This document shows positions 16,918 through 25,149 of a stretch of DNA of 64,000 nucleotides, one piece after another; positions within the stretch are counted from its first letter, which is position 1; each line of letters starts with the position of its first letter. The notes beneath the pieces are model-generated. The model saw only the letters and a program-made list of their open reading frames with translations, was not told where the DNA came from and ran no database searches. Source of the DNA: Flavobacterium microcysteis (GTDB lineage: Bacteria > Bacteroidota > Bacteroidia > Flavobacteriales > Flavobacteriaceae). The translations under genes and the position numbers were made by a program. The stretch spans positions 62,001-126,000 of the forward strand of contig NZ_VFJE01000056.1 in assembly GCF_006385255.1 (NCBI RefSeq). Reading direction: 5' to 3'.

Positions 16918-17503
16918 AGGCCAGTTGATGAAGTCGCGTGACGTATTTTCCTATGACATCAAACTCAAGATTGATTTTTGTACCGACTTCAAAATTTTTG
17001 AAATTGGTGTGCTCGTGAGTGTAAGGGATAATGGCAACACTAAATGTGTTTTTCTTTGAATTTACAACAGTCAGGCTCACTCCATTTACGGTAATCGAAC
17101 CTTTTTCTATAGTAATGTTGCTTAATTTCGGGTCATATTCGAAAGTGTAGTACCAGCTTCCGTCTGCTTCTTCAATAGAAATGCAAGTTCCGGTCTGGTC
17201 CACATGTCCTTGTACGATATGGCCGTCCAATCTGTCGCCAAGTTTCATCGCGCGTTCCAGATTAACCTGGTCGTCGAGTTTCCAATCGCCTATATTTGTT
17301 TTGTCGATAGATTCCTTGATGGCAGTAACTGTATATTGGTCGTCTGAAATTCCTACAACAGTCAGGCACACTCCGTTATGAGAAACGCTCTGGTCAATCT
17401 TAAGCTCGTTAGTGACTGATGAGGAAATTGTAATGTGTATGTTTTCTCCCTCTTTGCGCAAATCTTTGATTGTGCCGAGGGTTTCTATTATTCCTGTAAA
17501 CAT
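16916..17503 (-). CDS. ribE: Riboflavin synthase, alpha chain
   Basis: The 195-aa protein begins MFTGIIE and has the two tandem lumazine-binding half-domains (about 1-95 and 96-195), each with a VSHNGVCLTV or VNGVSLTVV signature. It dismutates two 6,7-dimethyl-8-ribityllumazine molecules to riboflavin, the last step of the pathway, as a cytosolic homotrimer. No FMN riboswitch is seen upstream: only 60 bp separate it from divergent pdxA. Some databases name it ribC. Confidence 0.95.
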   Translation of the reverse strand: MFTGIIETLGTIKDLRKEGENIHITISSSVTNELKIDQSVSHNGVCLTVVGISDDQYTVTAIKESIDKTNIGDWKLDDQVNLERAMKLGDRLDGHIVQGHVDQTGTCISIEEADGSWYYTFEYDPKLSNITIEKGSITVNGVSLTVVNSKKNTFSVAIIPYTHEHTNFKNFEVGTKINLEFDVIGKYVTRLHQLA

Positions 17504-17563
17504 TGTGGTTTTATTTTACTAAATTTGCACTTCAAAATTAGCAATAAATAAGGAGCAAGCATT

Positions 17564-18610
17564 ATGAAAAAAGCAGAAAATATAATAGTTGGAATTTCAG
17601 TAGGAGATTTGAACGGTATTGGAAGCGAGATTATCTTGAAAACTTTCGAGGATACTCGAATGCTTGAACTTTGCACGCCGGTTATTTTTGCCAATGTGAA
17701 GATAATGTCCTTTGCTAAGAAAAATCTTGATGCTACGATAGCACTTCACGGAATCGACAAGATAGACCAGCTTTTGCCTGGAAAAATCAATGTGTTGAAT
17801 GTTTGGAAGGAAAGCGTTACTATTGAATATGGTGCAAATGACGAAAATGTAGGCAAGTATGCTATAAAATCGTTCACTGCGGCTACGAAAGCCTTAAAGG
17901 AAGGGCAGATTGATGTCCTGGTTACGGCTCCAATCAACAAATACAACATACAGTCTGAAGAATTTAAATTTCCAGGGCATACAGATTATCTAAATCAGGA
18001 ATTAGAAGGAGATGCTCTTATGTTTATGGTTCAGGACGATTTGCGTGTTGGGTTGATTACAGATCATGTTCCTGTAAATGAAGTAGCTTCTCAACTTACG
18101 GAAGCGCTGATTAAAAGTAAAATTGAAACGATAAAGAAATCACTAATGCAGGATTTCGGTATAAGCAAACCTAAAATAGCAGTCTTGGGATTAAACCCGC
18201 ATGCAGGAGATGGAGGAGTAATTGGAAAAGAAGACGATGAAATTCTTAGACCAACAATCAAAAAACTATTTGATAGCGGAACGTTGGCTTTTGGGCCTTA
18301 CCCGGCAGATGGTTTTTTTGGTAGCGGACAATATGAAAAGTTTGATGCGGTGATAGCAACCTACCATGACCAAGGACTGATTCCTTTCAAGACGCTTGCG
18401 TTTGGAAAAGGTGTCAATTATACTGCGGGACTAAACAAAATCAGAACGTCGCCAGACCATGGAACGGCTTATGATATTGCAGGTAAGGGAATTGCGGATT
18501 TTAATTCATTTAAAGAAGCGGTTTATCTGGCAATCGACATATTTCATTCAAGAAATGAATATGCAGCTATGACGGAGAAACCCCTAAAAATAAAAGAAAA
18601 ACACTTATAA
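17564..18610 (+). CDS. pdxA: 4-hydroxythreonine-4-phosphate dehydrogenase
   Basis: The 348-aa protein has the PdxA signatures: GDLNGIGSEI at the N-terminus, TAPINKYNI, FPGHTDYL (metal His), NPHAGDGG and the ATYHDQGLIPFK motif. It oxidises 4-phosphohydroxy-L-threonine with NAD in the DXP-dependent pathway to pyridoxal phosphate. It is divergent from ribE across 60 bp and followed by its own non-coding gap before yceD. Confidence 0.95.
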   Translation: MKKAENIIVGISVGDLNGIGSEIILKTFEDTRMLELCTPVIFANVKIMSFAKKNLDATIALHGIDKIDQLLPGKINVLNVWKESVTIEYGANDENVGKYAIKSFTAATKALKEGQIDVLVTAPINKYNIQSEEFKFPGHTDYLNQELEGDALMFMVQDDLRVGLITDHVPVNEVASQLTEALIKSKIETIKKSLMQDFGISKPKIAVLGLNPHAGDGGVIGKEDDEILRPTIKKLFDSGTLAFGPYPADGFFGSGQYEKFDAVIATYHDQGLIPFKTLAFGKGVNYTAGLNKIRTSPDHGTAYDIAGKGIADFNSFKEAVYLAIDIFHSRNEYAAMTEKPLKIKEKHL

Positions 18611-18632
18611 ACAAAAAAATGTTTATAACGCT

Positions 18633-18661
18633 TTTGGATTTGCAATTATTTTATATCTTTG
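18633..18661 (+). promoter_or_regulatory. Promoter of yceD-rpmF
   Basis: A -33 element TTTG (18633-18636) and a -7 element TATCTTTG (18654-18661) are 17 bp apart, matching the TTTG/TAnnTTTG pattern. It lies 34 bp upstream of the ATG at 18695 and argues against a start at 18659. Confidence 0.75.
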
Positions 18662-18694
18662 CACTCCCGAAGTTTGGGGCAAATTGTTGTTAAG

Positions 18695-19240
18695 ATGAAA
18701 GTAAACAATGAGTTTTTAATTCCTTTTATAGGGTTAAAGTTAGGAAAACATCAGTTTGAATATCAAATAAATAAAAAGTTCTTTGAAGACTTTGGTTATG
18801 ACGAGTTTGAAAGTTGTGATATCAAAGTCAATGTAGTTTTAGAGAAAAAAAGCACTATGCTTGAGCTTCAGTTCAAACATAAAGGAACGATTTATGTTCC
18901 TTGTGATTTGACTAATGAGATGTTTGATTTGCCGATTAAGGCAAAAATCAAATTGATTGTCCAATTTGGAGAAGCTTTTAATAATGACAATGAAGAATTG
19001 CTCATTTTGCCTTTTGGCGAGCATCAGATCGATATTTCACAATACATTTATGAAATGATTGTGCTTTCCATTCCTCTAAAAAGAATCCATCCGGGTGTAA
19101 AGGACGGTACGTTAAAAACCGATATCCTTGATAAGCTGGATGAATTGAAAGTCAATGCGAAAGAACAAAAAGCTGATGCAAAAGAAGAAGAGACAGATCC
19201 TAGATGGGATCAATTAAAAAAACTATTAACGGATAAATAA
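18695..19240 (+). CDS. YceD/DUF177 family protein (large-ribosomal-subunit rRNA accumulation type)
   Basis: From ATG 18695 the protein has 181 aa. It has the DUF177 pattern: beta-rich start, the CDLTNE motif near 68-74 and an acidic C-terminal half with EEETDPRWDQLKKL. Bacterial and plant members (YceD, DUF177A) are linked to 23S rRNA maturation. It lies 9 bp upstream of rpmF in the gene order seen across bacteria. A TTG at 18659 extends the frame but would fall inside the promoter. Confidence 0.88.
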   Translation: MKVNNEFLIPFIGLKLGKHQFEYQINKKFFEDFGYDEFESCDIKVNVVLEKKSTMLELQFKHKGTIYVPCDLTNEMFDLPIKAKIKLIVQFGEAFNNDNEELLILPFGEHQIDISQYIYEMIVLSIPLKRIHPGVKDGTLKTDILDKLDELKVNAKEQKADAKEEETDPRWDQLKKLLTDK

Positions 19241-19249
19241 TATAGTAAA

Positions 19250-19444
19250 ATGGCACATCCAAAGAGAAAGACCTCGAAAACAAGAAGAGATAAAAGAAGA
19301 ACACATTATAAAGCATCTGTTCCTCAAATCGCTACATGCCCAGTGACTGGAGAGGCGCATTTATACCACAGAGCTTACTGGCATGAAGGTAAGATGTACT
19401 ACAGAGGTCAAGTAGTAATTGATAAGCAAGAAGCTGTTGCTTAA
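19250..19444 (+). CDS. rpmF: 50S ribosomal protein L32
   Basis: The 64-aa basic protein starts [20 protein letters not shown], typical of L32. A Cys (ATCPVTGE) is present, but the zinc-type CxxC pair is not complete, so it looks like the Cys-poor form. It is co-transcribed with yceD and followed by a terminator. Confidence 0.97.
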   Translation: MAHPKRKTSKTRRDKRRTHYKASVPQIATCPVTGEAHLYHRAYWHEGKMYYRGQVVIDKQEAVA

Positions 19445-19467
19445 TACAATTTTGCATTAAAAAATCG

Positions 19468-19494
19468 AACTCTCACGTTGTGGGAGTTTTTTTG
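19468..19494 (+). terminator. Terminator after rpmF
   Basis: A 9-bp stem AACTCTCAC/GTGGGAGTT (one G-U pair) with a GTT loop is followed by a T-tract. Confidence 0.88.
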
Positions 19495-19609
19495 TTATTT
19501 ATAATTTATTGATAAATAACATATTGCAAGAAGGTATTTTTTAGATTTTTTTTGTAATTTCCACCTCTTTTCGAAACAGTAATTTCGAGAAGAAATTATT
19601 AAAAATAAT

Positions 19610-20608
19610 ATGAATACAATCACAGCCGCAATTACCGCTGTTGGTGCCTATGTGCCTGATTTTGTGCTTTCAAATAAAGTACTTGAGACATTGGTCGATA
19701 CGAATGACGAATGGATAACTTCTCGTACAGGAATTAAGGAAAGACGCATTTTGAAAGATGATACGAAAGGAACATCTTACTTGGCCATTAAAGCTGCAGA
19801 AGATTTAATTGCTAAATCCAATATCAACCCGGCAGAAATTGACTTAGTATTGCTGGGAACCACAACTCCTGATATGCCTGTGGCCGCAACAGCTGTTTAT
19901 GTTGCTTCACAAATTGGTGCAGTCAATGCTTTTGCATATGACTTGCAAGCCGCTTGTTCGAGTTTCCTATACGGAATGTCTACAGCTGCAGCCTATATCG
20001 AATCAGGAAGATACAAGAAAGTTTTATTGATTGGAGCAGACAAGATGTCTTCCATAATTGACTATACAGACCGAGCAACGTGCATCATTTTTGGTGATGG
20101 AGCAGGAGCGGTATTGTTCGAGCCAAATTATGAAGGTCTTGGCTTTCAGGATCAATACTTAAGAAGTGACGGTATAGGCCGTGAATTCTTAAAAATTGAA
20201 GCAGGAGGTTCTTTACTTCCGGCATCTAAAGAAACTGTAGAAAACAGACAGCATTATGTTTTCCAGGATGGGAAAACCGTTTTCAAATATGCCGTTTCTG
20301 GAATGGCAGATGTCAGCGAAAAAATAATGGAACGCAACAACCTTACAAAAGAGGATGTCAATTGGCTGGTAGCTCACCAGGCAAACAAGCGTATTATTGA
20401 CGCTACAGCCCACAGAATGGGTCTTGATGAGTCTAAAGTACTTGTTAATATTCAAAAATATGGCAATACAACTTCCGGAACATTGCCATTGCTTCTGAAC
20501 GACTTCGAGAAGCAATTCAAAAAAGGAGATAATTTAATATTTGCTGCATTTGGTGGTGGATTCACTTGGGGATCTATCTATATGAAATGGGCATACGACA
20601 AACAATAA
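19610..20608 (+). CDS. fabH: Beta-ketoacyl-ACP synthase III
   Basis: The 332-aa thiolase-fold protein has the FabH triad: Cys116 (DLQAACSSFL), His256 (VAHQANKR) and Asn286 (YGNTTSG). It condenses acetyl-CoA or branched starter CoAs with malonyl-ACP to begin fatty acid synthesis. It is followed 25 bp later by accB and then accC, so the acetyl-CoA carboxylase subunits that feed it are probably in the same transcript. The terminator behind rpmF separates it from yceD-rpmF. Confidence 0.95.
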   Translation: MNTITAAITAVGAYVPDFVLSNKVLETLVDTNDEWITSRTGIKERRILKDDTKGTSYLAIKAAEDLIAKSNINPAEIDLVLLGTTTPDMPVAATAVYVASQIGAVNAFAYDLQAACSSFLYGMSTAAAYIESGRYKKVLLIGADKMSSIIDYTDRATCIIFGDGAGAVLFEPNYEGLGFQDQYLRSDGIGREFLKIEAGGSLLPASKETVENRQHYVFQDGKTVFKYAVSGMADVSEKIMERNNLTKEDVNWLVAHQANKRIIDATAHRMGLDESKVLVNIQKYGNTTSGTLPLLLNDFEKQFKKGDNLIFAAFGGGFTWGSIYMKWAYDKQ

Positions 20609-20633
20609 AACTAAAACCTAAAATCGAAATATC

Positions 20634-21122
20634 ATGGATATTAGAGAAATTCAAAACTTGATTAAGTTTGTAGCAAAGTCAGGAGCTACTGAAGTAAAAT
20701 TGGAGATGGATGATTTTAAGATCACAATCAAAACTACAGAAGGAGGAACCTCTGAAACTACAACTTACATTCAACAGGCGCCTATCAGCCACGCATTACC
20801 ACAAGCAGCGATGCCACAGCCTGTAGCTCCAACTGCTCCTGCAGCGCCGGTTGCTTCTTCAACAGATGAAGATACTTCGAAATATGTTATGGTTAAGTCT
20901 CCAATCATTGGAACACTATATAGAAAACCTTCACCAGATAAAGCTCCTTTCGTAGAAGTAGGAAGCACAATTTCAAAAGGAGATGTGGTTTGCGTTATCG
21001 AAGCGATGAAGCTTTTCAACGAAATCGAATCAGAAGTTTCTGGAAAAATCGTAAAAGTATTGGTAGATGATGCATCTCCAGTAGAATTTGATCAGCCATT
21101 ATTCTTAGTTGATCCATCATAA
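20634..21122 (+). CDS. accB: Acetyl-CoA carboxylase biotin carboxyl carrier protein
   Basis: The 162-aa protein has an N-terminal helical region (1-40), an Ala/Pro-rich hinge (about 50-75) and a C-terminal biotinyl domain with Lys126 in the EAMKLFNE motif. It carries the biotin that AccC carboxylates. It lies between fabH and accC; the gap to accC is unusually long (102 bp) and is filled by a repeat. Confidence 0.96.
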   Translation: MDIREIQNLIKFVAKSGATEVKLEMDDFKITIKTTEGGTSETTTYIQQAPISHALPQAAMPQPVAPTAPAAPVASSTDEDTSKYVMVKSPIIGTLYRKPSPDKAPFVEVGSTISKGDVVCVIEAMKLFNEIESEVSGKIVKVLVDDASPVEFDQPLFLVDPS

Positions 21123-21220
21123 TTTAGATTTTAGATTGCAGATTTTTTAGATTATAGATTTGACCAAAATCGTAAGCTAATTATCTTAACTATCCAAATT
21201 GTCTAATTATCTAATTTAAA
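21123..21220. repeat. AT-rich palindromic repeat built from TTAGATT units, inside accB-accC
   Basis: The left half repeats (T)TTAGATT or TATAGATT about every 8-12 bp, and the right half has the complementary TCTAATTATCTAATTTAAAT. The two arms can pair imperfectly. It fills nearly all of the accB-accC spacer. Confidence 0.65.
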
Positions 21221-21224
21221 TAAG

Positions 21225-22571
21225 ATGTTTAAAAAAATATTAATCGCAAACAGGGGAGAAATAGCACTTCGTGTTATCAGAACCTGTAGAGAAATGGGTA
21301 TCAAAACGGTAGCTGTTTATTCAACAGCAGATGCAGAAAGCCTTCACGTGCGTTTTGCAGATGAAGCTGTTTGTATAGGCCCACCGCCAAGTAACTTATC
21401 TTACTTGAAAATGTCTAATATTATAGCTGCTGCAGAAATTACTAATGCAGACGCTATCCACCCAGGATATGGTTTCCTTTCTGAAAATGCAAAATTTTCA
21501 AAAATCTGTCAGGAGCATGGTATCAAATTTATTGGTGCTTCTCCAGAAATGATTGAGAAAATGGGAGACAAGGCTACTGCCAAAGCAACAATGAAAGCTG
21601 CGGGAGTTCCAACTATTCCTGGATCTGAAGGTTTGCTTGAATCCTATGAGCAGACTAAAAAATTAGCTAAAGAATTTGGCTATCCTGTAATGCTTAAGGC
21701 TACTGCCGGAGGTGGAGGAAAAGGAATGAGAGCTGTTTGGAAAGAAGAAGATCTTCTAAAAGCTTGGGAAGGTGCTCGTCAGGAAGCTGCTGCATCATTC
21801 GGAAATGACGGGATGTATATGGAGAAACTTATTGAAGAGCCTCGCCATATTGAAATCCAGGTTGTTGGTGATGCTTATGGTAAAGCGTGCCACCTTTCTG
21901 AAAGAGACTGCTCAGTTCAAAGACGCCACCAGAAATTAACAGAAGAAACGCCTTCTCCATTCATGACTGACGAACTTCGTCAGAAAATGGGAGATGCTGC
22001 TGTAAAAGCTGCAGAATATATTAAGTATGAAGGTGCTGGAACAGTAGAATTTTTGGTTGACAAACACAGAAATTTCTACTTCATGGAAATGAACACTCGT
22101 ATCCAGGTAGAGCACCCAATTACAGAGCAGGTTATTGATTATGACTTGATCCGAGAGCAGATTTTGGTTGCTGCTGGTGTGCCAATTTCAGGTAAAAACT
22201 ACCTGCCACAGTTGCACGCTATCGAATGCCGGATCAACGCAGAAGATCCGTATAACGATTTCAGACCGTCACCAGGAAAGATTACTACATTGCATACACC
22301 TGGAGGACACGGAGTTCGTTTGGATACTCACGTTTATTCTGGATATACAATTCCGCCAAACTACGATTCAATGATTGCAAAATTGATTACTACAGCTCAG
22401 ACAAGAGAAGAAGCAATCAGCAAAATGAAACGTGCTTTAGATGAATTCGTAATCGAAGGAATAAAAACTACAATTCCTTTCCACAGACAGCTAATGGATG
22501 ATCCGGCTTATGTAGAAGGAGATTACACTACAAAATTCATGGAAAGTTTCAAAATGAACGATCCTCAATAA
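21225..22571 (+). CDS. accC: Acetyl-CoA carboxylase, biotin carboxylase subunit
   Basis: The 448-aa protein has the normal AccC length. It shows [13 protein letters not shown], the ATP-grasp glycine-rich loop ([12 protein letters not shown]), [17 protein letters not shown] and [12 protein letters not shown] with the catalytic Arg/Glu residues. It carboxylates biotin on AccB using ATP and bicarbonate. It is the last gene of the fabH-accB-accC group and ends at a shared bidirectional terminator. Confidence 0.97.
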   Translation: MFKKILIANRGEIALRVIRTCREMGIKTVAVYSTADAESLHVRFADEAVCIGPPPSNLSYLKMSNIIAAAEITNADAIHPGYGFLSENAKFSKICQEHGIKFIGASPEMIEKMGDKATAKATMKAAGVPTIPGSEGLLESYEQTKKLAKEFGYPVMLKATAGGGGKGMRAVWKEEDLLKAWEGARQEAAASFGNDGMYMEKLIEEPRHIEIQVVGDAYGKACHLSERDCSVQRRHQKLTEETPSPFMTDELRQKMGDAAVKAAEYIKYEGAGTVEFLVDKHRNFYFMEMNTRIQVEHPITEQVIDYDLIREQILVAAGVPISGKNYLPQLHAIECRINAEDPYNDFRPSPGKITTLHTPGGHGVRLDTHVYSGYTIPPNYDSMIAKLITTAQTREEAISKMKRALDEFVIEGIKTTIPFHRQLMDDPAYVEGDYTTKFMESFKMNDPQ

Positions 22572-22572
22572 T

Positions 22573-22604
22573 AAAAAATCCCAGCTTTTAGGCTGGGATT
22601 TTTT
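22573..22604. terminator. Bidirectional terminator between accC and the CHAT gene
   Basis: A perfect 13-bp stem (AAAAAATCCCAGC/GCTGGGATTTTTT) with a 6-nt loop separates two convergent genes. Confidence 0.93.
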
Positions 22605-25149
22605 ATTTAGCATTTTTCTGCTTTTGGAGAATAACCAAACAGCAAAGTATGATGATAGCTCCGCCAAATAGATACCAATAATTGGAAGTCGTATCTTCTG
22701 AGAGGGTTCCATAAAAAACAAAAGCGCTCCAATAATAAGGCGATTTTTTACTGTTAGGAATCGTTTTGTCATTCAGGAATTCAACTTTTGCCTTATGGTT
22801 CGCAATCGGATAACTCATGTCCTTTTTATAATTCGTATAGAAGTTTTTCATCAGTAGGGAAGTCGTAAAATCGTTGACTTTCCATAAAGAAAACAGAAGA
22901 TTTTTGGCACCTGCATTTTGGAATCCTCGGGCAATGCTCAATGCGCCTTCTCCTCGATATAATTTCCCTATTCCGGTTTCACACGCACTCAATACGACCA
23001 AATCCGGATGAATGTCCAACGAATACAAATTGCTGTATACGATGTCCTGGTCATAAAAAGAAATGGCTGCCGGAACTTCAACGGTGCCAGATGTAGCGTG
23101 CGTAGAAAGATGGAGTATGTCATGCTTTTTACTTTCTTTTATAAAGTGATCATAGGTTGCCTGAGATTTTTCAAGATAAACACCCGGGAAAAGTTTTTGG
23201 ATGGCTTTCATCTCTTCTAAAGTGAAAACCAGGCTTCTGTTGCTGTTTTCGAAAACAGGGAAAACACCTAGAATGGACGCCTCTTTGGACTTGATATTTT
23301 GGTTATTCAGATAAAAATCGGCTGAAGTGTCATAGCTTATGATTTCATCTTTCATAAGGTAAGGAAGTTTTGAAAAGTCAGTGCTTTGTGAAGCTTTTGT
23401 CAATATAGATTCAAAAGAGACAAAACTGAGAAGACCGTCCGGGATTATGAGATGTTTTTGGGTTTTTATTTTTTCAAGGGCAAGCAATTGATACAAAGCA
23501 AAACTTTGTTTCCGGTATCCCGAAAGATTGTTTGTAATGGCAGAAGCTTCTGTGAAATAATCCAGATAGTCAGTAATCGTTTTTTTGTTTTTTAAAGAAT
23601 TCGGAAATGATTTTAGTCGTATTCTGTCAGGTGCAACGTCAAAAATATACACCGTGTCTTTTCCATAAAAATAGGCGGTAAGTGTAGCATCATCGTTTTT
23701 GAGCTTGACAAATAGCCTGTCCATGTCAAATTCTGAAGATTGGCTAATGCTGTTGCTTGCAAAAGTTTTTTTCAGCTCAGCTATCTTTTCGTTTTGAAGC
23801 GACAGCGTACTGTTGATGGTTTCGAGATTTGCATTTTCGCCTTTTTCCTGCTCTTTGATTATGATGGCTGACAGTTCATGGATTTTATATAAAATTCCTT
23901 TTTGCTTTTCGTTACCTGCTTTTTGTGTAAGTGCAATATAGTTTTTTAAGGCTTTGGATTTTGTGGCTTCCTGAAGTTCAAAAGCTTGTTTTAAAAATTC
24001 GGTATCTTTCGTTTTGTGAAAAAGCTGCTCGTAAACTCCTATTGCTTTTTCAACACGGTTCCTAATATTGGAAGTGTGAAGGAATGATGTTTCTTCATAA
24101 AAAAATACGGTCGAAAATCGGGAATCAATAGCAAAAGTAAGCGCATAGCAATCGATGGCTTTTTGGTAGTTTTTTTGTGCCGTATAGGTCGAAGCCAGTA
24201 CTTCTAATGCGTCAGTCAAAAGATTCTCGGGATAGAGGTTTTTTTCTTTGGGCAGTAGATTTTTCGAATCATAACCGGGAATCAGTTCTTTGAAAATTGC
24301 CTGAATGGCACGCTGGCTTTCTGTTGTTTTGTTTTGAGCCAGAAATAACTTTGCTTCTTCAAGATAAACTTGCGAAATATCACGTTTGGAAGCACCTATC
24401 AGGTTGGATTTTGCTTTTTGAATATATTCTTGCGCTTTTGGGTAATTTTTTTTCTGTCTGTAAACGATGGAAAGGTTTTTATAGATGACAAAATTTGGCG
24501 CAATGCTTTCTGCTTTTTCTAATGCTTTCTTTGAACTTTCATAATTCCCTACTATGAGGTAGTTTTCTCCTAAAAGTGAAAGTAGCAGAGCCTTTTTTTC
24601 AGCAGAGAGCTTTTCAACCGGCTGACTTTCCAACAAGTCAATCGCCTCCTGGCTTTTTCCGATACTTTTATAAACGGCCGCCAGGTTAATAATGGCACTA
24701 ATCTTTTGTTCTGTATTGTTGTTTTTTATGGCAAGAAAAAGATACTGCTTGATAGTGTTTTCAGCACTGGTATAATCGCCTGTCATTGTGTATAGATTTC
24801 CCAAAGGTTTCAGGCAATATTCAATACTGTCATAATTGTCAAGCTGATGGTTTTGAAATAGGAGCAATGCTGTTTCATAAGAACGAATAGCGTCAAAATA
24901 GAAACCGAATTCCTTCTGATAAAAAGCTTTGTTGCAGTCCAGAATCACCAGCGCCAATAGTTCGTTTTTTGATTTTGGCTTTGGGTCGCTCCAGAATTGT
25001 CTTTCTGTAATTTCAAGATTTTTGATTCCCGTTATTGTCGGATTGGCAATAAAACGGTCTACAGCAGCGTACAATTCTTCTTCCTTCGGCGTTTGTTTTT
25101 GAGCAAAGGCCAACTGTGTAAACAATATGAAGAACAGCAATCTTTTCAT
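22603..25149 (-). CDS. Exported TPR-CHAT (caspase-like) protein
   Basis: The 848-aa protein starts at ATG 25149, which shares one base with the stop of the upstream gene (TAATG); a frame 10 codons longer is less likely. It has a signal peptide (MKRLLFFILFTQLAFAQ), TPR repeats over about 60-400, a coiled linker and a CHAT domain (about 560-815) with the catalytic pair His684 (LSTHA) and Cys723 (LSACETG). A membrane segment lies close to the C-terminus (about 820-840). CHAT domains are clan CD peptidases related to caspases and separase. Here it should lie in the periplasm or be anchored there. The substrate is unknown. It is translationally coupled to the PKD protein. Confidence 0.88.
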   Translation of the reverse strand: MKRLLFFILFTQLAFAQKQTPKEEELYAAVDRFIANPTITGIKNLEITERQFWSDPKPKSKNELLALVILDCNKAFYQKEFGFYFDAIRSYETALLLFQNHQLDNYDSIEYCLKPLGNLYTMTGDYTSAENTIKQYLFLAIKNNNTEQKISAIINLAAVYKSIGKSQEAIDLLESQPVEKLSAEKKALLLSLLGENYLIVGNYESSKKALEKAESIAPNFVIYKNLSIVYRQKKNYPKAQEYIQKAKSNLIGASKRDISQVYLEEAKLFLAQNKTTESQRAIQAIFKELIPGYDSKNLLPKEKNLYPENLLTDALEVLASTYTAQKNYQKAIDCYALTFAIDSRFSTVFFYEETSFLHTSNIRNRVEKAIGVYEQLFHKTKDTEFLKQAFELQEATKSKALKNYIALTQKAGNEKQKGILYKIHELSAIIIKEQEKGENANLETINSTLSLQNEKIAELKKTFASNSISQSSEFDMDRLFVKLKNDDATLTAYFYGKDTVYIFDVAPDRIRLKSFPNSLKNKKTITDYLDYFTEASAITNNLSGYRKQSFALYQLLALEKIKTQKHLIIPDGLLSFVSFESILTKASQSTDFSKLPYLMKDEIISYDTSADFYLNNQNIKSKEASILGVFPVFENSNRSLVFTLEEMKAIQKLFPGVYLEKSQATYDHFIKESKKHDILHLSTHATSGTVEVPAAISFYDQDIVYSNLYSLDIHPDLVVLSACETGIGKLYRGEGALSIARGFQNAGAKNLLFSLWKVNDFTTSLLMKNFYTNYKKDMSYPIANHKAKVEFLNDKTIPNSKKSPYYWSAFVFYGTLSEDTTSNYWYLFGGAIIILCCLVILQKQKNAK

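Noticed and set aside
17504..17563. FMN riboswitch before ribE
   Set aside because: Only 60 bp lie between ribE and pdxA, too short for the RFN element, and none of its conserved blocks are seen.
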